Below are positions 1 through 7,922 of a stretch of 64,000 bases of DNA, in pieces. Below the pieces are notes generated by a model. The model was not told the origin of the DNA, made no database searches, and saw nothing but the letters and a program-made list of their open reading frames with translations. How positions within the stretch are numbered: the first letter of the stretch is position 1; each line of letters starts with the position of its first letter. The stretch lies in NCBI GenBank assembly GCA_903845055.1, contig CAIMWF010000033.1, positions 1 to 64,000 on the forward strand. Reading direction: 5' to 3'. The DNA is from an uncultured Bacteroidales bacterium (GTDB lineage Bacteria > Bacteroidota > Bacteroidia > Bacteroidales > FEN-979). The translations under genes were made by a program, and so were the position numbers.

Positions 1-1
1 C

Positions 2-1093
2 CTGGTAGGGGTCACGGTCATCACTTCCGAGTTTGATTTCAGTATTGAAATTCTCCGGACAGCAAAAAAATTCAATCCGGACATCCTGACCATCGCGGGG
101 GGATTGCATGCCACCCTGTGTCCGGGCGATTTTACCGATGCTTCGGTCGACATCGTGATCCCGGGGCAGTGTCCGCATGTTTTCAGGGAGGTTGTCAGGA
201 GAAAGGAGCAGGATGGAAACTTTTCCGAGGTACCCGGGATCCTGATCAATTCATCCTCCGGCCTTAAGAAAACAGCCGGGAAAGCGGCCCCATGGGACGG
301 CGCCGGCGCCGATTACCTGATGCCCGACCGGTCGCACCTGGAACGCTGGATTGATACGTACAAGGTCGGCAACAGTCCGTTTCCCAGCACTTATGTTTTC
401 ACTTCGCTGGGTTGCCCCTACAAGTGCACGTTTTGTTCCATTTGGACCCAGTTCAGGGGAAAATATTACCAGCGCTCAGTCGAGAGCCTGATCACCGAGC
501 TGAAATCGATCCCGGAATACCCGGTCGTGCGTTTTGCCGATGCCAACACGGTCGTGGATGAACAATTCATGATGCAGCTTTTCCGGCGTATCGAAGAGGA
601 GGGCATCCGCAAGACCTTCATCATGGATATCCGTGCTGATGTGGCGGCCCACCGTCCCGACATCATTGAAAAGCTTGCAAAGGGGGGATTGAAGGTGGTC
701 ATTTGCGGCTTTGAATCCTTCCGAGACCAGGAGCTGAAAAAATACCATAAAAATTCACCGGCCATCGACAACCGCCTGGCGGTAGAAGTGTTCCAGCAAC
801 ACGGTATCATGGTGAGGGGAAATTACGTCATCCCAACCGATTACAACCATGCTGATTTTGAGGCGCTTGCCGAATATGCCGATCTGAACCGGGTCGTTTA
901 TGCCGGCTATACCGTGTTGACCCCCATGCCGGGAACGGTATATCACCAGGAGGTAAAGGAAAAGATCACCGATTACGACTACCGTAAATACAACTTTTTC
1001 AACGCGGTTATGAAGACCACCCTGCCGTATGAAGAATTTCATGCACGGGTGGCAAGCCTGTGGCTGATCAAAAAGGGAAATGATGTCATCTGA
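2..1093 (+). CDS. B12-binding radical SAM protein, 5' partial
   Basis: The reading frame is open from base 2, so the gene starts left of the window. The visible N-terminal part is the end of a cobalamin-binding fold, with the typical GGLHAT element near base 100. It is followed by a radical SAM core whose CxxxCxxC cysteine codons lie at 413, 425 and 434 (CPYKCTFC). These residues bind the [4Fe-4S] cluster that cleaves S-adenosylmethionine; cobalamin-dependent members often methylate, cyclise or rearrange unreactive carbons. The C-terminus follows the BchE/HpnJ-like pattern. The next gene, also a B12-radical SAM protein, starts 45 bases on in the same direction, so the two probably form an operon. 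The substrate is unknown; the context suggests a lipid or polyketide chain. Confidence 0.88.
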   Translation: MVGVTVITSEFDFSIEILRTAKKFNPDILTIAGGLHATLCPGDFTDASVDIVIPGQCPHVFREVVRRKEQDGNFSEVPGILINSSSGLKKTAGKAAPWDGAGADYLMPDRSHLERWIDTYKVGNSPFPSTYVFTSLGCPYKCTFCSIWTQFRGKYYQRSVESLITELKSIPEYPVVRFADANTVVDEQFMMQLFRRIEEEGIRKTFIMDIRADVAAHRPDIIEKLAKGGLKVVICGFESFRDQELKKYHKNSPAIDNRLAVEVFQQHGIMVRGNYVIPTDYNHADFEALAEYADLNRVVYAGYTVLTPMPGTVYHQEVKEKITDYDYRKYNFFNAVMKTTLPYEEFHARVASLWLIKKGNDVI

Positions 1094-1105
1094 GTAAAAT
1101 AATCG

Positions 1106-1122
1106 CCGGGAATCATTCCCGG
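1106..1122 (+). other. short perfect hairpin between two radical SAM genes
   Basis: A 7-base arm CCGGGAA, a 3-base loop and TTCCCGG form a perfect inverted repeat in the 45-base gap between the two radical SAM genes. No T-run follows, so it is not a canonical terminator. It could stabilise or process the joint transcript, or be chance. Confidence 0.35.
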
Positions 1123-1138
1123 TTCACAGGGAAACGCT

Positions 1139-2566
1139 ATGCATAAGGTTTTGCTGCTCAATACGAATACTGAAAAACGGCCCTACCCGGTACCGCCCGT
1201 CGGTCTTTGCATGCTGGCAGCCGGCATTGAAGGACTGTACCATGTGAAAGTTTACGACGGTGTCTTCGATGAAGGCAGGAGCCTGGTTTCCCTGGTGGTT
1301 GAATTCGAACCCGATGTTATCGGGTTCAGTATCCGGAACATAGATGATACGGTGGAGGAGCGGCTCATATTTTATATGGATGAAATTCTTGAAAAGTTTA
1401 TCAGGCCGGTCAGGGCGGTTACCGGCGCACCTTTTATCCTTGGCGGGAGCGGCTTCAGCATTTTCCCTGGTGAGATAATGAAGATGACCGGTGCCGGGTA
1501 CGGAATTGCCGGCGAAGCGGAAGAACTGCTGCCCGTGTTGCTCTCCCGGATACTGGGGAAGCAGGATGTATCGGACCTCCCGAATGTATATACCAGCCCG
1601 GGCATGAAGCCAGGGGCAAAACCCACACCAACCGTCCTGAGGCCCGCAGCCAGGGCATTTCCTGAAATCGACCGCTGGGTTGATTTTACACCATACCGGC
1701 AGAAAGGGGTTTATTCGATCCAGACAAAGCGCGGCTGCTGCCATGGCTGCATTTATTGCACCTACCCGTTGATCGAGGGACGGAAATTCAGGCTCCGGAG
1801 TCCGGCCGGAATTGCCGACGAAATTGAACAGGCCTGTCACCGGCTGGGTGAGGTAACCTTTGAATTTGTCGATTCTACATTCAACGACCCGAAGGGTCAT
1901 GCAGAGGATATCTGCCGTGAGATTATCAGGCGAAAGCTCCGTGTCAGGCTGAGGACGATGGGTATCAACCCGCGGCATGCCAGCATGGAACTTTTTGAAC
2001 TGATGGCCTCGGCCGGTTTCGGGCAGATCGATGCAACCCCCGACAGTGCTTCCCCGAAGATGCTGAAAAACCTTGACAAAGGATTTACCCGGGGGCAGAT
2101 TGAGAAAATGGCAACAATGATCAGGAAATCCGACCTGCCCACCATGTGGTTTTTTTTATTTGGCGGTCCGGGAGAGGATGAGGGCACTTTCGGTGAAACG
2201 GTTGATTTCATCGATCGCTTTATCAGTCCGGATGACCTGGTATACATGCACCTGGGGCTTCGGATATACCCGGATACGCCCCTGTATGAAATTGCGGTGA
2301 AAGAGGGAAAATTAACCCCCGGCCAGTCGGTTTTCCAGCCTGCAGCCTATTATTATTCGGATAAGATATCAAAAAACGCCCTCAGGAATATGATCAGGGA
2401 AGTTTCAGCATCCCGTCACAATTGCCTGCCCGCCGACGAAACAGCACCCTCGCCGGCCATGCTCGCCGAGGCCGGTGAAATGCGCAGGATGAACCAGCTT
2501 ACGGAACCGATGTTCAGGACTTTGCTCCGGATCAGAAGACAATGGAAAACCGATGGCAGGATGTAA
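1139..2566 (+). CDS. B12-binding radical SAM protein
   Basis: 475 residues. Residues 1-150 form a Rossmann-like cobalamin-binding domain that starts directly with a beta strand (HKVLLLNTN) and contains the PPVGLCMLAAG segment typical of this class. The radical SAM core follows, with the CxxxCxxC cluster motif around residue 201 (CCHGCIYC), then a TIM-barrel half carrying the FGGPGE segment. The start is the ATG 45 bases after the preceding homologue. The protein is full length for the family, which includes BchE, HpnJ and fatty-chain-modifying enzymes. It ends 10 bases before the convergent acyltransferase stop. The substrate is not evident. Its location beside ACP, ketosynthase and acyltransferase genes suggests it acts on an acyl chain; that part is inference. 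Confidence 0.9.
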   Translation: MHKVLLLNTNTEKRPYPVPPVGLCMLAAGIEGLYHVKVYDGVFDEGRSLVSLVVEFEPDVIGFSIRNIDDTVEERLIFYMDEILEKFIRPVRAVTGAPFILGGSGFSIFPGEIMKMTGAGYGIAGEAEELLPVLLSRILGKQDVSDLPNVYTSPGMKPGAKPTPTVLRPAARAFPEIDRWVDFTPYRQKGVYSIQTKRGCCHGCIYCTYPLIEGRKFRLRSPAGIADEIEQACHRLGEVTFEFVDSTFNDPKGHAEDICREIIRRKLRVRLRTMGINPRHASMELFELMASAGFGQIDATPDSASPKMLKNLDKGFTRGQIEKMATMIRKSDLPTMWFFLFGGPGEDEGTFGETVDFIDRFISPDDLVYMHLGLRIYPDTPLYEIAVKEGKLTPGQSVFQPAAYYYSDKISKNALRNMIREVSASRHNCLPADETAPSPAMLAEAGEMRRMNQLTEPMFRTLLRIRRQWKTDGRM

Positions 2567-2576
2567 TGGTGACGCT

Positions 2577-3533
2577 TTATTCTGCGGGTGGCAGGTTGCC
2601 GAGTGTGTAAAACCGGTAGTTACCCTCCACAAATTTTGAGTTTTTTACAAGCCCGTTCGAAGGTCCGCATTCAACAAACATATTTACTCCGTTTTGAACC
2701 ATCACCTCCTGCGTGTTCAGCCAGTTGAGCGGGCAACACAGGTTCCGCACCACTTCGTTACGCAACGCTTCCGGGGTTTGCAGGATTTTTTGATCCACCA
2801 GCGATACAACAGGGTTCGCGGCGGGTTGAAATCCGATCGCTCTGATTTTCCGTGCGAAATCAAGAGAGCCCTGTTCAAGCAATCGTGAATGGTATGGCAG
2901 CGATACGCCCAGGTCGCGCGTATGAAGCGCCCCCTCTGCGGCAGCCAGTTCCAGGAGTTTACGGACATCCCCCCTGTACCCTGAAACCACGAACGAGTGA
3001 GAGGCATTCCGGTTGGAAATGGAGGCCTCCAGGTTGTGGTTCCCGATCAGGTCGGTGAGGTCATTACCACTGAGTCCGATGATCGTGCCCATGGAAAAAT
3101 GGTCGTGCGGAAGGGAATCCCGCATGGACTGGTAGGCGATTTGGATCAGTTCAAGACCCGATGCAAAGGTGATGGACCCTGCGTCGAATAATGCGGCATA
3201 GATCCCCATACTGTAGCCCGCGGTCAGGACGGGCCGGAACTTCAACTTTCGCAGGATCCCGGCGGCCGTAGATGAATAGATGTAGGTGAGGTACTGCGTT
3301 CTGAGTTCATCATTTTCAAAGGTCTCCCCGCTGAACCCGAAATGTGAAAGCACGGGATCAATGGTTGCCGCGGCGATTGCCAGCCGGGACTGAAAATCCC
3401 GGTTGAACCCGGGAAGGTTTTCCCCGGAATGGTTGCGGTAGCCCTGGGCGAAGGCTGCAAAAATGAATGACTGACGGGAATCGGGTAAACAGTCCGGAGA
3501 ATTAACGCTCGAATTCAAGAAGCCGGTTTTCAT
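2577..3533 (-). CDS. FabD-like acyltransferase (discrete AT)
   Basis: 318 residues, similar over its length to malonyl-CoA:ACP transacylases, which load acyl units onto carrier protein. The nucleophile elbow is GYSMG (GHSLG in FabD) and the catalytic histidine lies in LPYHSRLL. At the place of the FabD arginine that grips the malonyl carboxylate (RGxxMQ), this protein reads IAYQSM, so the arginine appears to be absent. That suggests a mono-acyl or unusual substrate rather than malonyl. The ATG at 3533 is preferred to a TTG six bases upstream. The start overlaps the end of the ACP gene by 32 bases, so the two are translationally linked. Cytoplasmic. Function as an acyltransferase is well supported; specificity is inference. 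Confidence 0.82.
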   Translation of the reverse strand: MKTGFLNSSVNSPDCLPDSRQSFIFAAFAQGYRNHSGENLPGFNRDFQSRLAIAAATIDPVLSHFGFSGETFENDELRTQYLTYIYSSTAAGILRKLKFRPVLTAGYSMGIYAALFDAGSITFASGLELIQIAYQSMRDSLPHDHFSMGTIIGLSGNDLTDLIGNHNLEASISNRNASHSFVVSGYRGDVRKLLELAAAEGALHTRDLGVSLPYHSRLLEQGSLDFARKIRAIGFQPAANPVVSLVDQKILQTPEALRNEVVRNLCCPLNWLNTQEVMVQNGVNMFVECGPSNGLVKNSKFVEGNYRFYTLGNLPPAE

Positions 3534-3810
3534 GTTCAATGATCAGCAACTGCATCTCAATGAGTTGGCCGATGGTGGAAACGGGATGTTTCACTGCGTA
3601 TTTTCCAATGGTTTTCAACTCAATGTCAAGATGATACTTTTTCTTGAAAATTTCTATCAGTTCCAGGAACATCAGCGAATCACCGTCAAGGTCGCTGATT
3701 ATATTAGTTTCGTTGGTGATCCGGGATACGTCGGTTTCACATTCTTCTGCAAAGAAATTATAGACAATCTCTTTCACCTCCGCCTTTATGCTTTCTGTAA
3801 TTGTAGCCAT
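3502..3810 (-). CDS. acyl carrier protein
   Basis: 102 residues from the ATG at 3810; a TTG seven codons upstream is less likely. It has the ACP four-helix pattern with the phosphopantetheine attachment motif DGDSL, Ser45, followed by the acidic helix that docks partner enzymes (FLELIEIF). It is somewhat longer than housekeeping AcpP (about 78 residues) because of a C-terminal tail of about 20 residues. Its stop lies inside the acyltransferase gene, so this ACP is very likely the dedicated carrier for the neighbouring AT and FabF-type ketosynthase. The growing chain would be tethered here in the cytoplasm. Confidence 0.92.
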   Translation of the reverse strand: MATITESIKAEVKEIVYNFFAEECETDVSRITNETNIISDLDGDSLMFLELIEIFKKKYHLDIELKTIGKYAVKHPVSTIGQLIEMQLLIIEHENRLLEFER

Positions 3811-3890
3811 GTCTGTTAAACTTTCGTGCAAAAATATAATTTTTATTGATTAACCATCTTTTACAGGCAGGCAAAACATCATGTTACCGC

Positions 3891-4508
3891 CTATTTTTTT
3901 TCAAGTCGTTGTTTAAGCCCGCAGATAACTTTAACGGGCGAATCAACAATCAGCATGTTGGAGAGCCAATCCGGGATATTCCCCGCCGGGTCGACATGAC
4001 CTTCGAGGACCACGTGCGATAGCTCATTCCCGGCAGGTCTGATGGTCCAGGTTTGCCGGTAACTGGTGATCCTCACCATGTCACTTTTCTCGGGAATGAA
4101 GCCAGGCAAAGGCAATGCGGTGATCGTCCGTACGCCAGTCAGCGGGTCGATGGAGATGGTTACGTCCACGCAAAGGTCCCGGTTCGTAACAGGCCATGGC
4201 AGGTTATAAACAAGGTAGTAACGCGCGCTTTTAAATTTTTCATATTGCAGCACCTTGATCCGGGTAAGATTTTTATCCCACCAGTCCGTATTGTTGACAT
4301 TTTCAATAAGCGCGAAAATTTTTTCAGCCGGTGCATGGATATCGGTCTCACCCCGGTATGATTTTACCGTTTTCCCGGCCTCCGTGCACGTATAAATCTT
4401 AATGCCCTCTTTTTCTTTGATAAAAGTCCATGACTGTGCCGCCGATGAGCCTGGAAGGACCAGTAAACACAGGATTGAAAAAATGAACCGGGTACAGGAA
4501 TTTGTCAT
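3891..4508 (-). CDS. secreted START-domain lipid-binding protein
   Basis: 205 residues. Residues 1-24 are a clear Sec signal peptide ending in SSAAQ, so the protein is exported. The rest matches the START/Bet v1-like fold: the opening SWTFIKEKEGIKIY, the central segment with IHAPAEKIF, and PWPVTNRD, a hallmark of bacterial START proteins. START domains hold a single lipid or hydrophobic ligand in a deep cavity. It lies between the FabF and ACP genes, 91 and 80 bases from them, on the same strand, so it is probably part of the same transcript. A reasonable guess is binding or transport of the locus product in the periplasm; that is inference. Confidence 0.82.
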   Translation of the reverse strand: MTNSCTRFIFSILCLLVLPGSSAAQSWTFIKEKEGIKIYTCTEAGKTVKSYRGETDIHAPAEKIFALIENVNNTDWWDKNLTRIKVLQYEKFKSARYYLVYNLPWPVTNRDLCVDVTISIDPLTGVRTITALPLPGFIPEKSDMVRITSYRQTWTIRPAGNELSHVVLEGHVDPAGNIPDWLSNMLIVDSPVKVICGLKQRLEKK

Positions 4509-4599
4509 GACATCTGCGGTTTGATCCGGAATAACGACAATACCGATTTTCCCTCGAATATGGGTTAACCCCGGCGGTTCACAAATTTTCCAGCCGAAA

Positions 4600-5820
4600 T
4601 CAGGCTGTGTATTTTTTTAATACAAGAATGGCGTTGTGGCCTCCAAAGCCAAAAGAATTCGACATGGCTGTGCGGATATCCTTGATTCTCGGAATATTCG
4701 GCACATAGTCAAGATCGAGGTCGGGGTCGGGATTGCGGTAGTTGATGGTGGGAGGGAGAATCCCTTCCCTGAGGCTCATCGCGGTGATGATTGCCTCGAT
4801 GGCCCCCGCCGCCCCGATTGTATGGCCGATCATCGATTTGGACGATGATACGGGTATTTGACCGGCCAGTTCGCCGAAAACCTTTTTAATGGCCATGGTT
4901 TCGTACCGGTCGTTCAACTCGGTGGAGGTTCCATGGGCATTGATATAGCCAATCTCCTCACGGCCGACGCCTGCATTCTTCAGCGCAAGTTCCATCGTGC
5001 GGGCCATCCCTTCGCCATCCTTCATGGGTGCCATGATGTTGTAGCCTTCGCTGGTAAGCGCATAACCCGCGACACCTGCATGGATGCGCGCGTTGCGTGC
5101 ATGCGCGTGTGCTGCCGATTCGAGAATGAGAACCCCGGCACCCTCCCCGATGACGAAACCGTCGCGGTCGCCCGAAAAGGGCTTGCTTGCCTGGCCGGGA
5201 GGGTCGTTTGCAACGGAAAGAGCGTATAACGCATTAAATCCGTTGATCTCCTCCGCATTGATGATGGAATCGGCTCCACCAACAATGACAATATCCGATT
5301 GCCCGTTCCTGATCATTTCATACCCGAAGGCGATGGCATACGCAGAGGATGCGCAGGCAGTGTTTACGGCAAAGTTCGGCCCCGTCAGTTGGTACTCGAG
5401 CGAAATCCATGCCGGCATCGAGTTGGTCATGGATTTGAATACCGTATTTTGAAGGTTGGTATCCCTCTCTGCGCTGGAGTTGCCCGTGTTGACCACGCCC
5501 ATGATCACACTGCACCGCGTCCGGTCTGCCTCTTCAAACGAAATGCCTGCATCTTCCACGGCTATTTTAGCGGCGGTGACACACATCCGGGTGACCCGGG
5601 TCATCTGGCTGGCGGCACGTTTTTTAATATAACGGCGCGAGAGTTCCTCGAATTCCGCGGGCACCTCGGCTGCGATCCTGGTCGCACAGGAAACCGGATC
5701 GAACAGGGTTATGTGCCGTATACCGCTTTTACCGGCAATCAGGTTTTTCCAGTTTTCCTCCAAAGACAAACCAAGGGATGAGATAATTCCCATCCCGGTG
5801 ATGACAACTTCTTCAGGCAT
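4600..5820 (-). CDS. beta-ketoacyl-ACP synthase II (FabF-type KS)
   Basis: 406 residues, full length for KAS I/II. The complete Cys-His-His triad is present: Cys156 in NTACASSA, His296 in NAHGTST and His333 in SMIGHTIGAAGA, with the conserved lysine in SSSKSMIGH. It would condense malonyl-ACP with an acyl chain by decarboxylative Claisen condensation. It starts 7 bases after the stop of the haem-protein gene, so the two are cotranscribed from the promoter near 6245-6271. It is followed by START, ACP and AT genes on the same strand, so it is a locus-specific ketosynthase rather than the housekeeping copy. No chain-length-factor partner lies next to it. Confidence 0.93.
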   Translation of the reverse strand: MPEEVVITGMGIISSLGLSLEENWKNLIAGKSGIRHITLFDPVSCATRIAAEVPAEFEELSRRYIKKRAASQMTRVTRMCVTAAKIAVEDAGISFEEADRTRCSVIMGVVNTGNSSAERDTNLQNTVFKSMTNSMPAWISLEYQLTGPNFAVNTACASSAYAIAFGYEMIRNGQSDIVIVGGADSIINAEEINGFNALYALSVANDPPGQASKPFSGDRDGFVIGEGAGVLILESAAHAHARNARIHAGVAGYALTSEGYNIMAPMKDGEGMARTMELALKNAGVGREEIGYINAHGTSTELNDRYETMAIKKVFGELAGQIPVSSSKSMIGHTIGAAGAIEAIITAMSLREGILPPTINYRNPDPDLDLDYVPNIPRIKDIRTAMSNSFGFGGHNAILVLKKYTA

Positions 5821-5827
5821 TTTGTGG

Positions 5828-6220
5828 CTATTTCTGCAAACTATTGGCCCACTTGCAAATCATCTCAACCTCGGCCGGGGTCGGGAGCTTATCAGGATTA
5901 TTTTTACGCCATTTTCCCGGGGGCATCGAATTCTTGCTGACCTCTTTACAGATTTCCTTCGCTTTATCCATCTGTTTTGAGGCATCATATTTATCCCACC
6001 CTGAGAAGTTGACCTTGCCTTTGGCCATGAAATTCCCGTCGTCGGAATGGCAGTCCATGCAGGCTCTCTGGACAAACTTATGAATGCTGTCGGGCAGCGC
6101 CGTGCCGGAAACAGTGGGCTTGCTTTCTTTTGAACCGTTTGCAGCCTGCAGGTTGAACACAACCATCACGGCAAACAATACGCTTACGGAGGTAAGCGTT
6201 ATTAACACGAGTTTTTTCAT
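5828..6220 (-). CDS. periplasmic c-type haem-binding protein
   Basis: 130 residues. It begins with an uncleaved or cleavable hydrophobic segment (residues 4-27), so it faces the periplasm. A single haem c attachment motif CMDCH lies near residue 54, and the likely axial methionine is in NSMPPGKW. This matches the small haem-binding domain found in many Bacteroidota. It leads the transcript that continues 7 bases later into the FabF gene, with a near-consensus promoter just upstream. Cotranscription of an electron-transfer protein with a ketosynthase is unusual. It might deliver electrons to a membrane or periplasmic redox step, but no partner oxidase is visible in the window. Confidence 0.85.
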   Translation of the reverse strand: MKKLVLITLTSVSVLFAVMVVFNLQAANGSKESKPTVSGTALPDSIHKFVQRACMDCHSDDGNFMAKGKVNFSGWDKYDASKQMDKAKEICKEVSKNSMPPGKWRKNNPDKLPTPAEVEMICKWANSLQK

Positions 6221-6241
6221 TGTAAACAGGTTTATTTTTTA

Positions 6242-6271
6242 CAAAGATAACCAAGATAAATGTTGCACAAA
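6242..6271 (-). promoter_or_regulatory. Bacteroidota-type promoter for the haem/FabF/ACP operon
   Basis: On the minus strand a TTTG (6271-6268) and a TATCTTTG (6249-6242) are separated by 18 bases, a near-perfect match to the TTTG / TAnnTTTG promoter of this phylum. Transcription would start about 15 bases before the haem-protein ATG. Confidence 0.75.
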
Positions 6272-6374
6272 AAAAAATACGGACATTTGCTGCATCTCTT
6301 TAATTTTAACCGGCCTGTGAGGCTGGTAAGGAGAATGCTATAACCTTAACCTTCATTATTAACCGATTAAATAC

Positions 6375-6812
6375 ATGGCAATTATGCGTCAACTGAATTA
6401 CATCACCGTGGTAATTTTCCTGTCGGTATTTTTTTTATTTTCCTCCTGTAGTAAAAATAACAGCACGCCGGGCGTTGACCAGAAACCGTCGCTCACCTTT
6501 ACGACCCTGAACGGGTATGTTTCCACGGATGCAACCCTTGGCATAAGCTCCCCCTTCAAGGTCGGGCTTTGGGCTGCCTCGAATACCAATTCCGCGGCAA
6601 AGCTTACCAGGCTGACCGTAAGGAGGGTATTTAACAATAATACCATCAGCAACGACACTACCTTCAGCACCAGTGCCCTTCACCTTGACATCAATGCAAC
6701 AAGCAATTCAGGGATGGGAAAGGAGAAATGGTATTTCAGGATCACGGATGATAAAAACCAGTACAGGGAACTCAGCCTGACCATCACTACCATCGTCACC
6801 CTGGGGAAATGA
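6375..6812 (+). CDS. small lipoprotein of unknown function
   Basis: 145 residues (142 if the second ATG, at 6384, is used). The N-terminus is a lipoprotein signal with a run of hydrophobic residues and lipobox FSSC at about Cys25, followed by Lys/Asn, which in Bacteroidota is compatible with export to the outer membrane. The mature part is Thr/Ser/Asn-rich with a beta-strand pattern and no recognised enzyme motif. It is transcribed divergently from the haem/FabF operon, about 150 bases away, and converges on the 3-hydroxyacyl-CoA dehydrogenase gene. I do not recognise the family, and a link to the surrounding lipid locus is only positional. Confidence 0.7.
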   Translation: MAIMRQLNYITVVIFLSVFFLFSSCSKNNSTPGVDQKPSLTFTTLNGYVSTDATLGISSPFKVGLWAASNTNSAAKLTRLTVRRVFNNNTISNDTTFSTSALHLDINATSNSGMGKEKWYFRITDDKNQYRELSLTITTIVTLGK

Positions 6813-6832
6813 AGCAGCGCAGCAGGATCTGA

Positions 6833-7891
6833 TTAATCCTCGAAAAGAAGCCTCTCAAGGGGGCTGAGTTCAATTCCAAAATATTCCTCAATGGCATGAA
6901 TCACCTGGTTTGGGGAGAGGGAGGATTGTACTGCAAATTTCTTGCAGGTTTCAAACCAGGTCTGTCGCAGGTACTCTTCAATTTCGGAAGCATGCGCCGG
7001 ATCCGGGCCGGGTGCTTCGGTAACCGGGTATTGATAAAATCCTTCGCGGGTTTTAACCCCAAGTTTCCCGGCGGCCACCAGTTTGTCCAGGAAGGCAAGG
7101 AACCGTTCGAATCGTTCCCGGTCAGGGTAATCACGCGAGTAGTTCCTGACTGAGTTCGCCATGGTGTCCAACCCGACACTGTCGCAGAAGTCAAAGACAC
7201 CGAATGGAAAAAAATTCTTTTTAACCAGCCGGTCCATCTGCGAAAAGGTGCATTCGTCGTCCTGAACGATCCTGAAGGCCTCATTCTGGAATTCCAGGAA
7301 TATTTTATTGAGGATAAAACTGTTTTTTTCGTCCAGGGTGATGAAACTGCGGCCGATCGTGTGGAGGAAGGATTCAATCTCCTGGTGCACTGCCGGTGAT
7401 GTATTGGGACCAGGTGTAAATTCGACCATGTTTTTCAGCGAAACAGGGTAGAAGAAATGCAGTCCGGCAAACGGTCTCGTGCTGCCAGCCTTCACAAGGT
7501 CCGATGGTTTTATGGAAGATGAATTGGAGGTGAAGATACAACCGGGCTGCACAAAGGTGTCTAGTAGCAGGAACAGTTCCTGCTTCATGGCAAGCACCTC
7601 GGGGATGGCCTCAATAATAAGGTCGCAGTTGTACAGGGTGCGGGGATCTTTCGTGATGATCGTTCTCAGCAGCAAATCCTGATGTGACATGTTGCCTGCT
7701 CCGCCCTCTGTAGTCCGTTTGATGCGCTTTTCAAATTGCCGTAAAAGTTTTTCCAGGTCGGCTTCAGCGCTACAGACCCAGACAATTTCAAAATTAAAAC
7801 CGGAAAGAAAATAGAGGATTCCGGAGCCCATTTTGCCTTCGCCTATAATGCCGACCTTGCGGATTGAGGAGGATTGACGGGGAGTGGACAC
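6833..7891 (-). CDS. 3-hydroxyacyl-CoA dehydrogenase
   Basis: 352 residues. Residues 11-190 are the NAD-binding Rossmann domain (glycine motif GEGKMG). The catalytic His sits in GLHFFYPV and the paired Glu in MVEFTP. The C-terminal helical domain (about 195-290) has the family patterns FILNKIF and GVFDFCD. It oxidises or reduces 3-hydroxyacyl-CoA/3-oxoacyl-CoA with NAD. The best start is GTG at 7891; no ATG lies before the Rossmann motif. The gene sits 31 bases after the radical SAM gene, and the spacer is an ATTAAAA tandem repeat. Next to two crotonases it could form a beta-oxidation-like or reverse-beta-oxidation module of the locus. Confidence 0.9.
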   Translation of the reverse strand: MSTPRQSSSIRKVGIIGEGKMGSGILYFLSGFNFEIVWVCSAEADLEKLLRQFEKRIKRTTEGGAGNMSHQDLLLRTIITKDPRTLYNCDLIIEAIPEVLAMKQELFLLLDTFVQPGCIFTSNSSSIKPSDLVKAGSTRPFAGLHFFYPVSLKNMVEFTPGPNTSPAVHQEIESFLHTIGRSFITLDEKNSFILNKIFLEFQNEAFRIVQDDECTFSQMDRLVKKNFFPFGVFDFCDSVGLDTMANSVRNYSRDYPDRERFERFLAFLDKLVAAGKLGVKTREGFYQYPVTEAPGPDPAHASEIEEYLRQTWFETCKKFAVQSSLSPNQVIHAIEEYFGIELSPLERLLFED

Positions 7892-7900
7892 GTTAATTAA

Positions 7901-7918
7901 ATTAAAAATTAAAAATTA
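7901..7918. repeat. ATTAAAA heptamer tandem repeat
   Basis: Two and a half copies of the 7-base unit ATTAAAA fill the spacer between the dehydrogenase start codon and the upstream radical SAM stop. It is one of several 7-8 base intergenic tandem arrays in this window. Confidence 0.6.
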
Positions 7919-7922
7919 CGGT

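Noticed and set aside
1124-1978. 284-residue frame on the minus strand
   Set aside because: It lies entirely inside the radical SAM gene on the other strand, has no family pattern and looks like an antisense shadow.
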